A stretch of DNA of 64,000 bases, taken from contig NZ_MECJ01000019.1 of the NCBI RefSeq assembly GCF_014596475.1, forward strand, positions 83,412 through 147,411, given 5' to 3'. Below, one piece after another: positions 24,016 to 32,646 of this stretch (positions are counted from its first letter, which is position 1; each line of letters opens with the position of its first letter). The notes under the pieces are model-generated. The model searched no databases. It was not told where the DNA came from and saw only the letters and a program-made list of their open reading frames with translations. This DNA is from Streptomyces sp. CBMA152. Lineage in GTDB: Bacteria > Actinomycetota > Actinomycetes > Streptomycetales > Streptomycetaceae. The translations under genes were made by a program, and so were the position numbers.

Positions 24016-24425
24016 GCGCCCGCCGCCACAGCGCTGTCGTCGATCCCGAACTCGGCCGCCCACTTGGCCCGTTCACGCGCCACCGCCTCCGCGCCGCCCC
24101 ACCAGATGGTGACGAACCGCAGCTTGGTGTCGCCGTCGTTGGTGAGGTCGTGGTCCTGGAACGGGGTGATGAAGACCGTCTCCCCGGCCCGCACCCGCTG
24201 CCGCTCCTCGCCGATCCGCATCACGCCGCTGCCCTCGACGATGAAGAACATCTCGTTCTCGTCGTGGTGGTGCGGCGTGGAGGTGGCGCCGGGCGCGACG
24301 TCGACCCAGGCCCCGCCCCAGCCGGGCTCGGCCACCGCGTCGGGCCAGGGGAAGATCCGCCGCCCGCTGACGTTGTACGGCTCCTCGAAGACCATGTCGT
24401 CGTCGTGAGCGCTGAAGATGTGCAT
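24012..24425 (-). CDS. Single-domain cupin, candidate hydrazine-synthetase subunit
   Basis: 137 residues. One conserved cupin barrel: motif 1 as PHHHDENEMFFIVEGSGVM (His about 52-54, Glu about 58) and motif 2 as ITPFQDHDLTNDG (His about 92), giving a three-His/one-Glu metal site, probably zinc. In N-N-forming enzymes such as Spb40 the zinc cupin rearranges an ester of N-hydroxy-lysine and glycine into a hydrazine. Here it stands alone, four genes before the MetRS-like gene on the transcript and directly after an N-monooxygenase gene. The N-N role is inferred from the gene set. Confidence 0.88.
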   Translation of the reverse strand: MHIFSAHDDDMVFEEPYNVSGRRIFPWPDAVAEPGWGGAWVDVAPGATSTPHHHDENEMFFIVEGSGVMRIGEERQRVRAGETVFITPFQDHDLTNDGDTKLRFVTIWWGGAEAVARERAKWAAEFGIDDSAVAAGA

Positions 24426-24455
24426 GCGTACGGGTCCAATCGAAGTGTCGGGAGT

Positions 24456-25751
24456 TCAGGCGGCGACGGGCTGCCGCAGGCGGCTGCGCAGATCGCGGTG
24501 GATGGTGTCGGCCTTGGCGGCCATCTGGCTGAAGGAGGTGGCGCTGCCGATGCCGTGCCGCCACTCGGTGAGACCGTCGAGATAGATCCCGACCTCGCAG
24601 TCGTCGGTGGTCCCGGCCCGGTAGGCGCGGGTCACCTCGGGTCGGCCCTGGTCGTCGAGCTTCAAGTACGTTGAGAATGCGGCCAGTTGCTCAGGAAGGG
24701 CCGCCTCGCGGTAACCCGTGCAGACCACCACCGCGTCCACCTCGATACGGCCGCGCTCCCCGGTGAAGACCTCCTCGGTCTCCAGGAGCACCCGCTCCCC
24801 GTCGACGTCCAGGCCGGTGATCTCGGTGCGCTTGTGCATGTGCAGGCGCTGGCGCCCGGTGAAGCGGTCCTGGTAGACCGCCTGGTAGAGCGCGGTGGAG
24901 ACGTCCGGGTCGACGGCCGCGTAGTTGGTGGCGCGGGCCTGGCCCAGCGCGCGCTCGCGCTGCTCGCCCTCCAGGCCGTAGAAGTAGTCGGTCTCGTCGG
25001 GGAAGTAGACCTCGTTGCTGAAGTGGCCGAGCTCGTACATCCGGAAGCCCGCGTGGCGTACGACCGAGTGGATCTCGGCGTCGGGGTTCCGCGCGGCCAG
25101 GTGCAGCACGATCTCGCCCGCCGTCTGGCCCGCGCCGATCACCGCGACCCGCCGCAGCGGGCCGAGCGCGGCCAGGGACGGAAGCAACCGGGAGGCGTGG
25201 AAGACGCGCTCGCCCAGATACGGGCGGAACGTGTCGGGAACGTACGCCTCATGGCCGGTCGCCAGCGCCACATTGCGGCCCTCGACGGAGTGCAGCGAGC
25301 CGTCGCGGGTGTCGCGGGAGACCACCCGCGCGGACCGCACCCGCCCGTCCGCGTCGGCCAGCGGCTCCACCGCGACCACCTCGCGGTGGTAGTCCACCGG
25401 GCCGCGCACCTGCCGGGCCGCCCACTGCACGTAGTCCGACCACTCCAGGCGGCTGACATAGCCGCCCATCAGCGTGAACGGGTAGAAACGGTCGCTCTGT
25501 TGGAGGTAGTGCGCGAACGTGAAGCGGGAGCGGGCGTCGCGCGGGGTGGCGAAGTCGCGCAGGAAGTGGTGCTGGATGTCGGTACCGGGCAGCACGAGGT
25601 TGGGCTGCCAGGCCGAGTCGGCGGCCTTCTCCAGATAGCGGGCGGCGAGCGGAGCGCCGCCGGTCGCGTCGTCGTGGTCCTCGACGGCGGCCGCGAGCGC
25701 GATCCCGGACGGCCCGAAGCCCGCGACGACCAGGTCCTGGACGTCCGTCAT
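24456..25751 (-). CDS. SidA/IucD-type FAD-dependent N-monooxygenase 1
   Basis: 431 residues, typical for L-ornithine/L-lysine N-hydroxylases. FAD site GFGPSGIALA at residues 11-20, the substrate-proximal block LPGTDIQHHFLRDFATPRDARSRFTFAHYL, NADPH site VAVIGAGQTAGEIVLHL, and the late VVCTGYR. Compared with the second copy (27165-28511), the first motif is GPSG instead of GPAN. Family enzymes hydroxylate a side-chain amine, the first step toward N-N bonds, hydroxamates or nitrones. It overlaps the aminotransferase by ATGA; the cupin gene lies 31 bases upstream of its stop codon side, i.e. just downstream on the transcript. Lysine is the substrate in known hydrazine pathways; here ornithine or diaminobutyrate are possible. 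Confidence 0.92.
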   Translation of the reverse strand: MTDVQDLVVAGFGPSGIALAAAVEDHDDATGGAPLAARYLEKAADSAWQPNLVLPGTDIQHHFLRDFATPRDARSRFTFAHYLQQSDRFYPFTLMGGYVSRLEWSDYVQWAARQVRGPVDYHREVVAVEPLADADGRVRSARVVSRDTRDGSLHSVEGRNVALATGHEAYVPDTFRPYLGERVFHASRLLPSLAALGPLRRVAVIGAGQTAGEIVLHLAARNPDAEIHSVVRHAGFRMYELGHFSNEVYFPDETDYFYGLEGEQRERALGQARATNYAAVDPDVSTALYQAVYQDRFTGRQRLHMHKRTEITGLDVDGERVLLETEEVFTGERGRIEVDAVVVCTGYREAALPEQLAAFSTYLKLDDQGRPEVTRAYRAGTTDDCEVGIYLDGLTEWRHGIGSATSFSQMAAKADTIHRDLRSRLRQPVAA

Positions 25752-27145
25752 CGCGCACCCCCGAGCGAGAGCCCGGCCAGCGCCGCCGTCAGCGACTCGC
25801 GCAGGATGCGGCCCGCCGTGTCGATCTCGTACGCCGTGCAGTTGAGCGGCGGCAGCATCCGTACGACACAGTCGTCGCGGCCGCCGAGCTCGACGATCAG
25901 GCCCCGGCTCACCGCCTCCCACTGCACCCGCTTGGCCAGCGCCGTGGCGGGGCGGCCGGTCGCCGGGTCGGTGAGCTCGACGCCGGTCATCAACCCGAGC
26001 CCGCGCACGTCGGCCACGTACGCGCTGAGCGCGCGCAGGTCCTGGAGGTGGACCATCAGCTGGTCGGCGCGGGCCCGGACGTTCTCCAGGATCCGCTCGC
26101 GCCGGACCACCTTCATGGTGGCGACCCCGGCCGCGAAGGCGGGCTGGTTGCCGCGGAAGGTGCCGGAGTGGGCGCCGGGCGCCCAGGTGTCCAGCTTCTT
26201 GTCGTAGAGGATGACGGCGGCGGGCAGGCCCATGCCGCTGAGCGCCTTGGACGCGCAGACCACGTCCGGCTCGATGCCGTACTGCTCGAAGGCGAACCAG
26301 GTGCCGGTGCGGCCGCAGCCGGACTGCACCTCGTCGACGATCAGCGGGATACCGAGCCGCCGGGTCACCTCGCGCACCCGCTGGACGAACTCCACGTCGG
26401 CCGGGATCACACCGCCCTCGCCCTGGACGAGCTCCATGATGACGGCGGCGGGCAGCGTGATGCCGCCGTTGACGTCGGTGAGCGCGCGCTCCAGGAAGGC
26501 CGCGCAGTTCACCTGGCAGCTGTCGCGCTTGAGGCCGAGGGGGCAGTTGTGGCAGTTCGAATACGGGAAGAAGTGCACCCCGGGCATCCGGCCGCGTACC
26601 GGCTCCTTCTGCTCGACGAGACCGGTCACGCTCATCGCGGCCATGGTGGCGCCGTGGAAGCCGCCCTGGAAGGTGATGATCTCCTCGCGGCCGGTGGCGG
26701 TCTTGCAGAGCTTGAGGGCCGCGTCCACGGCGTTGGCGCCGGTCGGGCCGCAGAAGTGGATCCGGGTGCGCTCGCGCATCGGCTCCGGCAGCATGCCGAT
26801 GGTCAGCTCGGTGAACTCGTCCTTGACCGGGGTCGGGAAGTCGAGGCCGTGCACGAACTCGTCGAGCTGGCGGTGGGCGGCGGCCAGCGGCTCGGGGTGG
26901 TTGTGGCCGAGCGAGAGGACGCCCGCGCCGCTGAGGAAGTCGAGGAAGACGTTGCCGTCCAGGTCCTCCACGTAACTGCCCCGGCCGCGGCGGATCGCGA
27001 TGGGGAGTTTGCGGGGGTAGGAGCGGGAGTTGGACTCTCGGGCGGCCTGGCGGCCCAGGAGCTCGGCGCTGCGGGGGCCCGGCAGGGAGCCGGTGACGCG
27101 CGGGCCGGTGAAGCCGGGCGCCGCGTGGTCGACGGTGGCGGTCAT
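25748..27145 (-). CDS. Class III PLP aminotransferase of the diaminobutyrate-2-oxoglutarate type
   Basis: 465 residues. The PLP Lys lies in VCASKALSGMGLPAAVILYDK, with the preceding IVDEVQSGCGRTG that binds the cofactor ring. The stretch CHNCPLGLKRDSCQVNC is an insertion seen in actinobacterial diaminobutyrate aminotransferases. These enzymes convert L-aspartate semialdehyde and glutamate to L-2,4-diaminobutyrate and are found in ectoine and siderophore pathways. No ectA or ectC neighbours exist, so it should supply a diamine building block to the adjacent N-monooxygenases and ligases. Start ATG at 27145; 20 bases separate it from the second monooxygenase. Confidence 0.9.
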   Translation of the reverse strand: MTATVDHAAPGFTGPRVTGSLPGPRSAELLGRQAARESNSRSYPRKLPIAIRRGRGSYVEDLDGNVFLDFLSGAGVLSLGHNHPEPLAAAHRQLDEFVHGLDFPTPVKDEFTELTIGMLPEPMRERTRIHFCGPTGANAVDAALKLCKTATGREEIITFQGGFHGATMAAMSVTGLVEQKEPVRGRMPGVHFFPYSNCHNCPLGLKRDSCQVNCAAFLERALTDVNGGITLPAAVIMELVQGEGGVIPADVEFVQRVREVTRRLGIPLIVDEVQSGCGRTGTWFAFEQYGIEPDVVCASKALSGMGLPAAVILYDKKLDTWAPGAHSGTFRGNQPAFAAGVATMKVVRRERILENVRARADQLMVHLQDLRALSAYVADVRGLGLMTGVELTDPATGRPATALAKRVQWEAVSRGLIVELGGRDDCVVRMLPPLNCTAYEIDTAGRILRESLTAALAGLSLGGAR

Positions 27146-27164
27146 GAGGATCGTGTCTTTCCGG

Positions 27165-28511
27165 TCAGGCGGCGGCGAGGGCGGCGGCGCGGTCGGTGCT
27201 GGGGTCGAGGGAGGCGGTGAGGCGGCTGGTCAGCGCGTCGGCGAGGGTCGCGGCGCGCAGCGAGAGCAGGCTGAAGGAGCCCGCGTCGCCGATGCCGTGG
27301 CTGGACTCGCACAGCCCGTTGAGGAAGAGCGGCGGTACGCCGTCGGCGACGGGCTGGAGCGCGTAGTCGGCGCCCACCAGCAGACGGCCGTCCGGCTCGG
27401 TGGTGAACCGGTCGGCGAGCGCGGCCATCAGCGGCGGGCACAGCTCCTCGTGCGCGGCCGGGCCCATGTTGCGGAAACCGGTGGCCAGCACCGCGAAGTC
27501 GACGGTGTCGGTGATCCGCTCGCCGGTGTGCCGCTCCACGAAGTCGAGCGCGACCCGCTCGCCCGCCTCGCGCACCGCCACGGCCTCGTGGTTGCCGCGC
27601 ACGAACACCCGCTGCTCGCCGTCGAGTTCCTGCTCGTAGATGGTGAGGTAGAGCTCGCGCAGGACGTCGCCGTCGGCGGAGGAGTAGTTGGTGCCGTGCA
27701 TATATGCGTCCAGCGCCTTCTTGCCCTCGCGGGAGGCCTGGAAGTAGTAGTCGGTGAACTCGGGGAAGTACCCCTCCTCGCTGAACGGGCTGGTGTCCTT
27801 GAGCCGCAGCGAGTGCGAGCGGGTGTACGTGGTGACCTTGGTGCGCGGGAAGCGACGGCTCAGGTCCAGCGCCAGCTCCACGGCGCTCTGGCTGCCGCCG
27901 ATGACCGCGACCGACTCGGGCGCGCGGCCCTGACCGGCCAGCTCGGCGAGCCGGGGCAGGTACTGGGTGAGGTGGAAGACGCGCGGGGTGCGGACCGTGT
28001 CGTACGGGCTCGGGATGTACGGGGTGCGGCCGGGGCCGAGGACCAGGGTGCGGCCCAGATAGCGGTCGCCCGCCATGGTGGTCACCTCGTAAAGGCGCTC
28101 CCCGCCCGCCTCGACGACCTCGACGGACGCGGCCCGCTGGTTGCAGTCGACCAGGTGCGAGAAGAACGAGGACGCCCAGCGCAGATATCCGGCGTACTCC
28201 TTGCGCAGCGGGAACTCCGACGGCAGGTTCAGGTGGCGCAGCAACCGGCCCTGCTCGTGCAGGTAGTTGAGGAAGCTGTAGCGGCTGCGCGGGTTGCGCA
28301 GGGTCACCAGGTCGCGGCTGGGGTGGTTCTGGATGTCGGAGCCGTCGAGCAGCATGCCGGGCTGCCACTCGGGGGACGGGCGGGCCTCCAGGAAGCGGGC
28401 CGTGAGCGGCGAGTCGCGCTCCTCCAGGGCGATGGCGAGGGCGAGGTTGGCCGGCCCGAAGCCGACGCCGAGGATGTCGTACACCGGGCTCGTCATGGTC
28501 GCGGCGCTCAT
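27165..28511 (-). CDS. SidA/IucD-type FAD-dependent N-monooxygenase 2
   Basis: 448 residues. Canonical N-hydroxylase signatures: GVGFGPANLALA (15-26), LDGSDIQNHPSRDLVTLRNPRSRYSFLNYL, NADPH site VAVIGGSQSAVELAL and VLATGFRNM, with the NGLCESSHGIGDAGSFSLLSLRA ending. It is only distantly similar to the first copy in the same operon, so the two probably act on different amines or successive steps. It starts at an ATG overlapping the stop of the solute-binding-protein gene. A lysine, ornithine or diaminobutyrate N-hydroxylase is the reasonable range of calls. Confidence 0.92.
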   Translation of the reverse strand: MSAATMTSPVYDILGVGFGPANLALAIALEERDSPLTARFLEARPSPEWQPGMLLDGSDIQNHPSRDLVTLRNPRSRYSFLNYLHEQGRLLRHLNLPSEFPLRKEYAGYLRWASSFFSHLVDCNQRAASVEVVEAGGERLYEVTTMAGDRYLGRTLVLGPGRTPYIPSPYDTVRTPRVFHLTQYLPRLAELAGQGRAPESVAVIGGSQSAVELALDLSRRFPRTKVTTYTRSHSLRLKDTSPFSEEGYFPEFTDYYFQASREGKKALDAYMHGTNYSSADGDVLRELYLTIYEQELDGEQRVFVRGNHEAVAVREAGERVALDFVERHTGERITDTVDFAVLATGFRNMGPAAHEELCPPLMAALADRFTTEPDGRLLVGADYALQPVADGVPPLFLNGLCESSHGIGDAGSFSLLSLRAATLADALTSRLTASLDPSTDRAAALAAA

Positions 28512-30037
28512 CGTGTGGTGCTCCTTGAAGTGACGGAGGAAGTGACAGAGGTGACGGTGGTGAGAGTGGGATTGCCGTCGAAGTCGATGCGCAGCCCGGC
28601 GATCCGGTCGGCGGCGTGCACGCGCTGGTCGGTGCGGTACCAGAGCGGGATCAGGGCCAGGTCGGCGAGGGCCGTGCGATCGGCGCGCCGCCAGGCGTCC
28701 GCGCGCTCGGCCGGGTCGGTGGCGGCGCGCGCCTTGGCGAGAAGGGCGTCGAACTCCGGGTTCACATACCGGCCTTCGTTGTCGCCGTGCGCGGTGCCGT
28801 CGGCGTCGGGCGCGGTGCACGAGGAGTGCAGCAGCGGGAAGAGCATGTTGTCGGGCGTCGGGTAGTCGCACGCCCAGCCCGCCCGGCAGAACCCGGCGGC
28901 GGCGAGGGAGGTGCGGTGGTCGACGAGGCCGCGCGCGTCGGTGCGGATCAGCTTGATCGCCCAGCCGAGGACATCGCGCAGACCGTCGGCGAGCGCGTGC
29001 ACCCAGTCGTCGTGGCCCGCGCCCGTGTTGTACGCGAAGTCGACGCGGCTGCCCGGCGGAAGCCCGGCGTTGAGGGCCGCGGCCCTGGCCCGCTCGGGGT
29101 CGTACGTGGTCCAGTCGTCCTCGAACTCCCCGCGCGGGGTGTGCGCCTCGCCGAACCAGGGCGAGAGCAGCGAGTGCGCGACGGTGCGGCTGCCGTGGAA
29201 GTACGTGTCGATCAGGCTCTGGCGGTCGATGGCGGCCGACAGTGCCCGGCGAGCGTCGAGCGAGTCCATCGGCGCCTGGTGGCAGAACGGGATCAAGTAG
29301 AAGAGCCCCGCGCCCTCCTGCTCCAGGAACCCGTCCGATGCGGCGGCCTCGGCGGTACGGGCGGGCGGGATACGGGCGTAGTCGTACGTGCCGTCCAGGA
29401 ACCGCTCGTACTCGTCGTCCAGGGCCGTGACGGGGTCGAGGATGTCGATCCGGACCTCCGCGATCTGGGGCGTGGGCCCGAACCAGCGGTCGTTGCGCAG
29501 CAGCCGGATCGACTCGCCGTGCCGCCACGGCTCCGCCATCACGAACGGCCCGTTGCCGATCGGCATGTCGTTGTACGAGGGGTCGAGCGCCGGGCCCGTG
29601 CCGCTCGGCACCGGGCTGAAGATGGGCTGAAGCGTCTTGAGGTCGAACTCGACGTCCGGCTCGGCCAGTTCGACGATCAGCGTGTCGTCGCTGTCGGCGC
29701 GGAAGGAGCGCACGCCCGCCAGGTGGTAGGCGGTCTCCGTGTTGGCCGCCGGGTCGAGCGCCCGCGTCCAGCCCCGTACGAAGCTGTGCGCGGTGACCGG
29801 CTCGCCGTCGCTGAACACCGTGTCGGTGCGCAGGGTGAAGGTCCAGACGGTCGCCGTGTCGTCGCTGTGCCAGGAGGAGGCGGTGGCCGGGGCGAGGCGC
29901 CCGTCCTCGTCGAGGGCCAGCAGCCCGGTGAACAGGGCCTTGCAGACCAGGATGCCCTCCCCTTCCTGGGCCTTGTAGGGGTCGATGGCGGTGGGTTCGG
30001 TGATGCCCATGCGGAACACGGGGTCGGTGGCGTGCAC
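28508..30037 (-). CDS. Family 5 (OppA/DppA-type) solute-binding protein lacking a signal peptide
   Basis: About 509 residues. The SBP_bac_5 fold starts almost immediately (FRMGITEPTAIDPYKAQEGEGILVCKALFTGLLALDEDG) and continues through VWTFTLRTDTVFSDGEPVTAHSFVRGWTRALDP to the end. No hydrophobic signal or lipobox precedes it in this frame, and no ABC permease or ATPase gene is in the locus. The GTG at 30037 (or TTG two codons earlier) follows a GGAAAGAG. The protein should therefore be cytoplasmic, where it could bind a peptide-like intermediate or have been recruited as an enzyme. It overlaps the second monooxygenase by ATGA. Confidence 0.85.
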   Translation of the reverse strand: MHATDPVFRMGITEPTAIDPYKAQEGEGILVCKALFTGLLALDEDGRLAPATASSWHSDDTATVWTFTLRTDTVFSDGEPVTAHSFVRGWTRALDPAANTETAYHLAGVRSFRADSDDTLIVELAEPDVEFDLKTLQPIFSPVPSGTGPALDPSYNDMPIGNGPFVMAEPWRHGESIRLLRNDRWFGPTPQIAEVRIDILDPVTALDDEYERFLDGTYDYARIPPARTAEAAASDGFLEQEGAGLFYLIPFCHQAPMDSLDARRALSAAIDRQSLIDTYFHGSRTVAHSLLSPWFGEAHTPRGEFEDDWTTYDPERARAAALNAGLPPGSRVDFAYNTGAGHDDWVHALADGLRDVLGWAIKLIRTDARGLVDHRTSLAAAGFCRAGWACDYPTPDNMLFPLLHSSCTAPDADGTAHGDNEGRYVNPEFDALLAKARAATDPAERADAWRRADRTALADLALIPLWYRTDQRVHAADRIAGLRIDFDGNPTLTTVTSVTSSVTSRSTTR

Positions 30038-30066
30038 GTACAACTCTTTCCGCTTGTTCTCGCAGG

Positions 30067-31356
30067 TCAGACGGTCGATGCGGCCGGTACGACCACGACG
30101 TCCAGGCGTTCGTCGAGGTCGGCGGCGATGCGCTCGACCCGGTCGATGTCGGCGGGCTCCCGGTAGGGCGCGGCCACCGCGAGCGAGCCGGCGATCTCGT
30201 ACCAGCCCTCGGGGGCGCGCCGCAGCCGGGCGCCGGGCCTGGAGGCGGTGATGTACGAGCGGAAGTACGGGGAGTGGAAGGCGTCGCCGGGGTTGTTGCG
30301 GACCAGCGTCCCGGTCCGGTAGGCGAACTTGATGCAGGTCGCGGCGCGCGGGACGGCCGCCCTCGGGACCTCGCCGGTGAGGATCTCGGCACGTTCGGCG
30401 GGGTCGTCCCCGGCCAGTACGGCTTTCGCGTAGAGGCGGACCGCGTCGATGCCGTGGACCTCGCGCAGATTGCGGTAGTTCTGCCCGCCGCTCATCCGGG
30501 TGGCGAACTCCACGACCCGGTAGCGGCCCTCGGCGTCCTGCCGGAACTCCGCGTTGAACAGGGCGTGTTCGACGCCGAGCCCCGCGACGATCGCCTCCGC
30601 GACCGCGACCAGACCCGGCTCCTCCTCGGGCGTGCGGAACGGGAGCGTGTAGAAGTCCTCCTCGAAGTACGGGCCCGGCATCTGCATCTTGTTGGTGACG
30701 CCCACCAGATGGAACCGCCCGGCCACGACCACCCCGTCGAGGGTGACCTCCTTGCCCGGCAGGAAGTCCTCCAGGAGCGCGATGTCGGGGCCGTCCATGG
30801 GGAAGTAGCCGGCCCACTGCTCGACGAGCTTCGTGATGTCTTCGAGCGCCCGCTCCAGACCGTCCCGGTCGTGGACCAGGCTGACGCCCATGGAGGCGGC
30901 GAGCGCGCTGGGCTTCACGATGAAGGGGTACGTGAACGACTCGGCGGCGGCGAGCCCCGACTCGACCCCCGTCACCGCGACCGCACGCGGACCCGGCAGC
31001 CCGTGCCGCTCCAGGAACGCGCGCTGGAGCCGCTTGTCGCGGGAGATCTCGTCGGCCTCCGGGCGCGGCCAGGAGTGGCCGAGCAGCTGGTTGACCCGCG
31101 AGGTCACCACGATGTCGCTGTCGTAGAAGGTGAGGGCGCTGGCGATCCCGAGATCGACGGCGGCCTTGGCGCAGACCTCGGCCAACTCCTCTGATTCCAG
31201 GCCCTTTTCGAGCCGTACGACGGAGGCGAACCGGCCGTCGTCCTCGGCCTCGGCGACCTGGGTGGCGAGATGGATCTCCAGACCCATCCGCTCCAGCGTC
31301 TCGATGTGCTCGCGGTGCCACGCGTACGTGTTCCGCATGATCAGCAGGATCTTCAC
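30067..31356 (-). CDS. ATP-grasp ligase 1 of the N-N locus
   Basis: 429 residues from a GTG overlapping the stop of the preceding ligase gene. ATP-grasp blocks: YPFIVKPSALAASMGVSLVHD (nucleotide-binding Lys), IALLEDFLPGKEVTLDGVVVAG, and the metal-binding end FNAEFRQDAEGRYRVVEFATRMSGGQNY. The N-terminal MKILLIMRNTYAWHREHIETLE is the pre-ATP-grasp fold. Such stand-alone ligases join amino acids by amide bonds through an acyl phosphate. With its tandem partner it could build a small peptide without an NRPS. Substrates unknown. Confidence 0.9.
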   Translation of the reverse strand: MKILLIMRNTYAWHREHIETLERMGLEIHLATQVAEAEDDGRFASVVRLEKGLESEELAEVCAKAAVDLGIASALTFYDSDIVVTSRVNQLLGHSWPRPEADEISRDKRLQRAFLERHGLPGPRAVAVTGVESGLAAAESFTYPFIVKPSALAASMGVSLVHDRDGLERALEDITKLVEQWAGYFPMDGPDIALLEDFLPGKEVTLDGVVVAGRFHLVGVTNKMQMPGPYFEEDFYTLPFRTPEEEPGLVAVAEAIVAGLGVEHALFNAEFRQDAEGRYRVVEFATRMSGGQNYRNLREVHGIDAVRLYAKAVLAGDDPAERAEILTGEVPRAAVPRAATCIKFAYRTGTLVRNNPGDAFHSPYFRSYITASRPGARLRRAPEGWYEIAGSLAVAAPYREPADIDRVERIAADLDERLDVVVVPAASTV

Positions 31357-32606
31357 GCGCCCGCTCCTTCGGTGACCACGGTGACCTTCTCGGTCAGGCG
31401 CTCGGCGGTGGCGATCGCGGCGGCGGTGTCGGCGCCGGTGGTGAGCACCTGGCCGACGCGGTCCCAGTTGCCGCGCAGCTCGCCGACCGTGTCGCCGGGG
31501 CGGACGGTGGTCTCCACGTCGATGACGTCGTCGAGCTCCTTCGCCTCCTCGGCGCCCTGGATCTCCACGACCGTGCCGGGCCGCGCCGACAGGAAGCGGG
31601 TGGCGGCCGACGTACGCGGGACCGGGCGGCCGGTGAGGGCCGGGATCAGCTCGAACTGCCAGGCCACGATCCATTCTTCGAGGTCGATGCCGAACGCCGC
31701 GTCCAGCAGGTCGAAGATCCGGTCACCGCCCATCCGGTTGTGGCTCTCGATGATCTGCGGGCCCGACGGGGAGAGCCGCAGCTCGGTGTGGGCGGCGCCG
31801 TCCCTGAGCCCGACCGCGTCCAGGAAGCGGCTCACGGCCTGCTCGATCCGGCGCTCGTCGGCGGGGTCGAGCCGGGCCGGCAGCGCGTGCCCCAGCTCGA
31901 TGAACCCCTCGCCGCCGGTCAGCTTCTCGGTGACGGCGAGCACGATGTGGCGCCCGGCGAACGAGAAGGTCTCCACGCTGTACTCGGGCCCGGAGATGTA
32001 CTGCTCGGCGAGGAACCGGCCGATGGTGAAGAACGCGCCCCACTGCAGATCGGTCCGCGCCCGCAGCGCCTCCACGTCCGCCCAGGCCGCCTCGGCCTCT
32101 TCCGGTCCATCGATCCGTACGACCCCGAGGCTGGCGGTCGCGTCGACGGGCTTGAGGACGAACGGGTAGCCGTGGGCCGCGCCGAAGTCCACCAGGTCCT
32201 GGGCGCCCGCCACTTCGGCGGCGGCGACGGAGAGCGCGCGGACCTCCTGGGACTCCGAGGCGGCCAGATGGCGACGCATCGCGTGCTTGTCCCGCAGGAG
32301 TTCGGCGACCTCCTCACAGGTGCCGCCGAGCCCGAGGTGGCAGCTGATCCGCCCGGCCGGGACCAGACCAGGCTCGGTGATCGAGACGACCCGGGTGAAC
32401 CCGTACGCCTGGTGGGCCGCCTCGACGAGCGGGCGGGTGGTGGTCCAGTCGGTGTAGTCGGCGATGAGGACGGCCTCGGCGAGCCGCGCGGCTTCCGGCA
32501 CGAACTGGTCCTTGTGCTGGATCAGTACGAAGCGGATTCCCAGCGCCGCCGCCTTGCGCAGCGTCTGTATCCGGCCGCCGACGACGAGAAGCATGTGATC
32601 GGTCAT
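31353..32606 (-). CDS. ATP-grasp ligase 2 of the N-N locus
   Basis: 417 residues, first gene of the leftward operon. Blocks seen: YPFVLKPVDATASLGVVRID, FLAEQYISGPEYSVETFSFAGRHIVLAVTEK, and HTELRLSPSGPQIIESHNRMGGDRIFDLL, the Mg-binding Glu/Asn pair. It belongs to the same broad group as ligases making dipeptides such as dapdiamide- or bacilysin-type compounds; the C-terminal domain (SARPGTVVEIQGAEEA) is characteristic of that group. It diverges from the MFS exporter over a 235-base region with a conspicuous 33-bp inverted repeat. The ATG at 32606 is used; longer starts would run into the promoter. Confidence 0.9.
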   Translation of the reverse strand: MTDHMLLVVGGRIQTLRKAAALGIRFVLIQHKDQFVPEAARLAEAVLIADYTDWTTTRPLVEAAHQAYGFTRVVSITEPGLVPAGRISCHLGLGGTCEEVAELLRDKHAMRRHLAASESQEVRALSVAAAEVAGAQDLVDFGAAHGYPFVLKPVDATASLGVVRIDGPEEAEAAWADVEALRARTDLQWGAFFTIGRFLAEQYISGPEYSVETFSFAGRHIVLAVTEKLTGGEGFIELGHALPARLDPADERRIEQAVSRFLDAVGLRDGAAHTELRLSPSGPQIIESHNRMGGDRIFDLLDAAFGIDLEEWIVAWQFELIPALTGRPVPRTSAATRFLSARPGTVVEIQGAEEAKELDDVIDVETTVRPGDTVGELRGNWDRVGQVLTTGADTAAAIATAERLTEKVTVVTEGAGA

Positions 32607-32646
32607 GGCCAGAACTCTGCGGCAGGAATTGCGGCGGGGAAATGCT

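Noticed and set aside
25748..27145. Ectoine biosynthesis (ectB)
   Set aside because: The enzyme family is similar, but ectA, ectC and ectD are absent and neighbours belong to a different pathway.
27165..30392. A 1075-residue minus-strand frame suggesting a fusion protein
   Set aside because: Only the last 448 residues (monooxygenase 2) are protein-like; the upstream part is an Arg/Pro/Ala-rich out-of-frame reading of the solute-binding gene, and a clear ATG overlaps that gene's stop.
28508..31321. A 937-residue reading that would extend the solute-binding protein upstream
   Set aside because: The extension is an out-of-frame reading of ATP-grasp ligase 1; a ribosome-binding site precedes the GTG at 30037.
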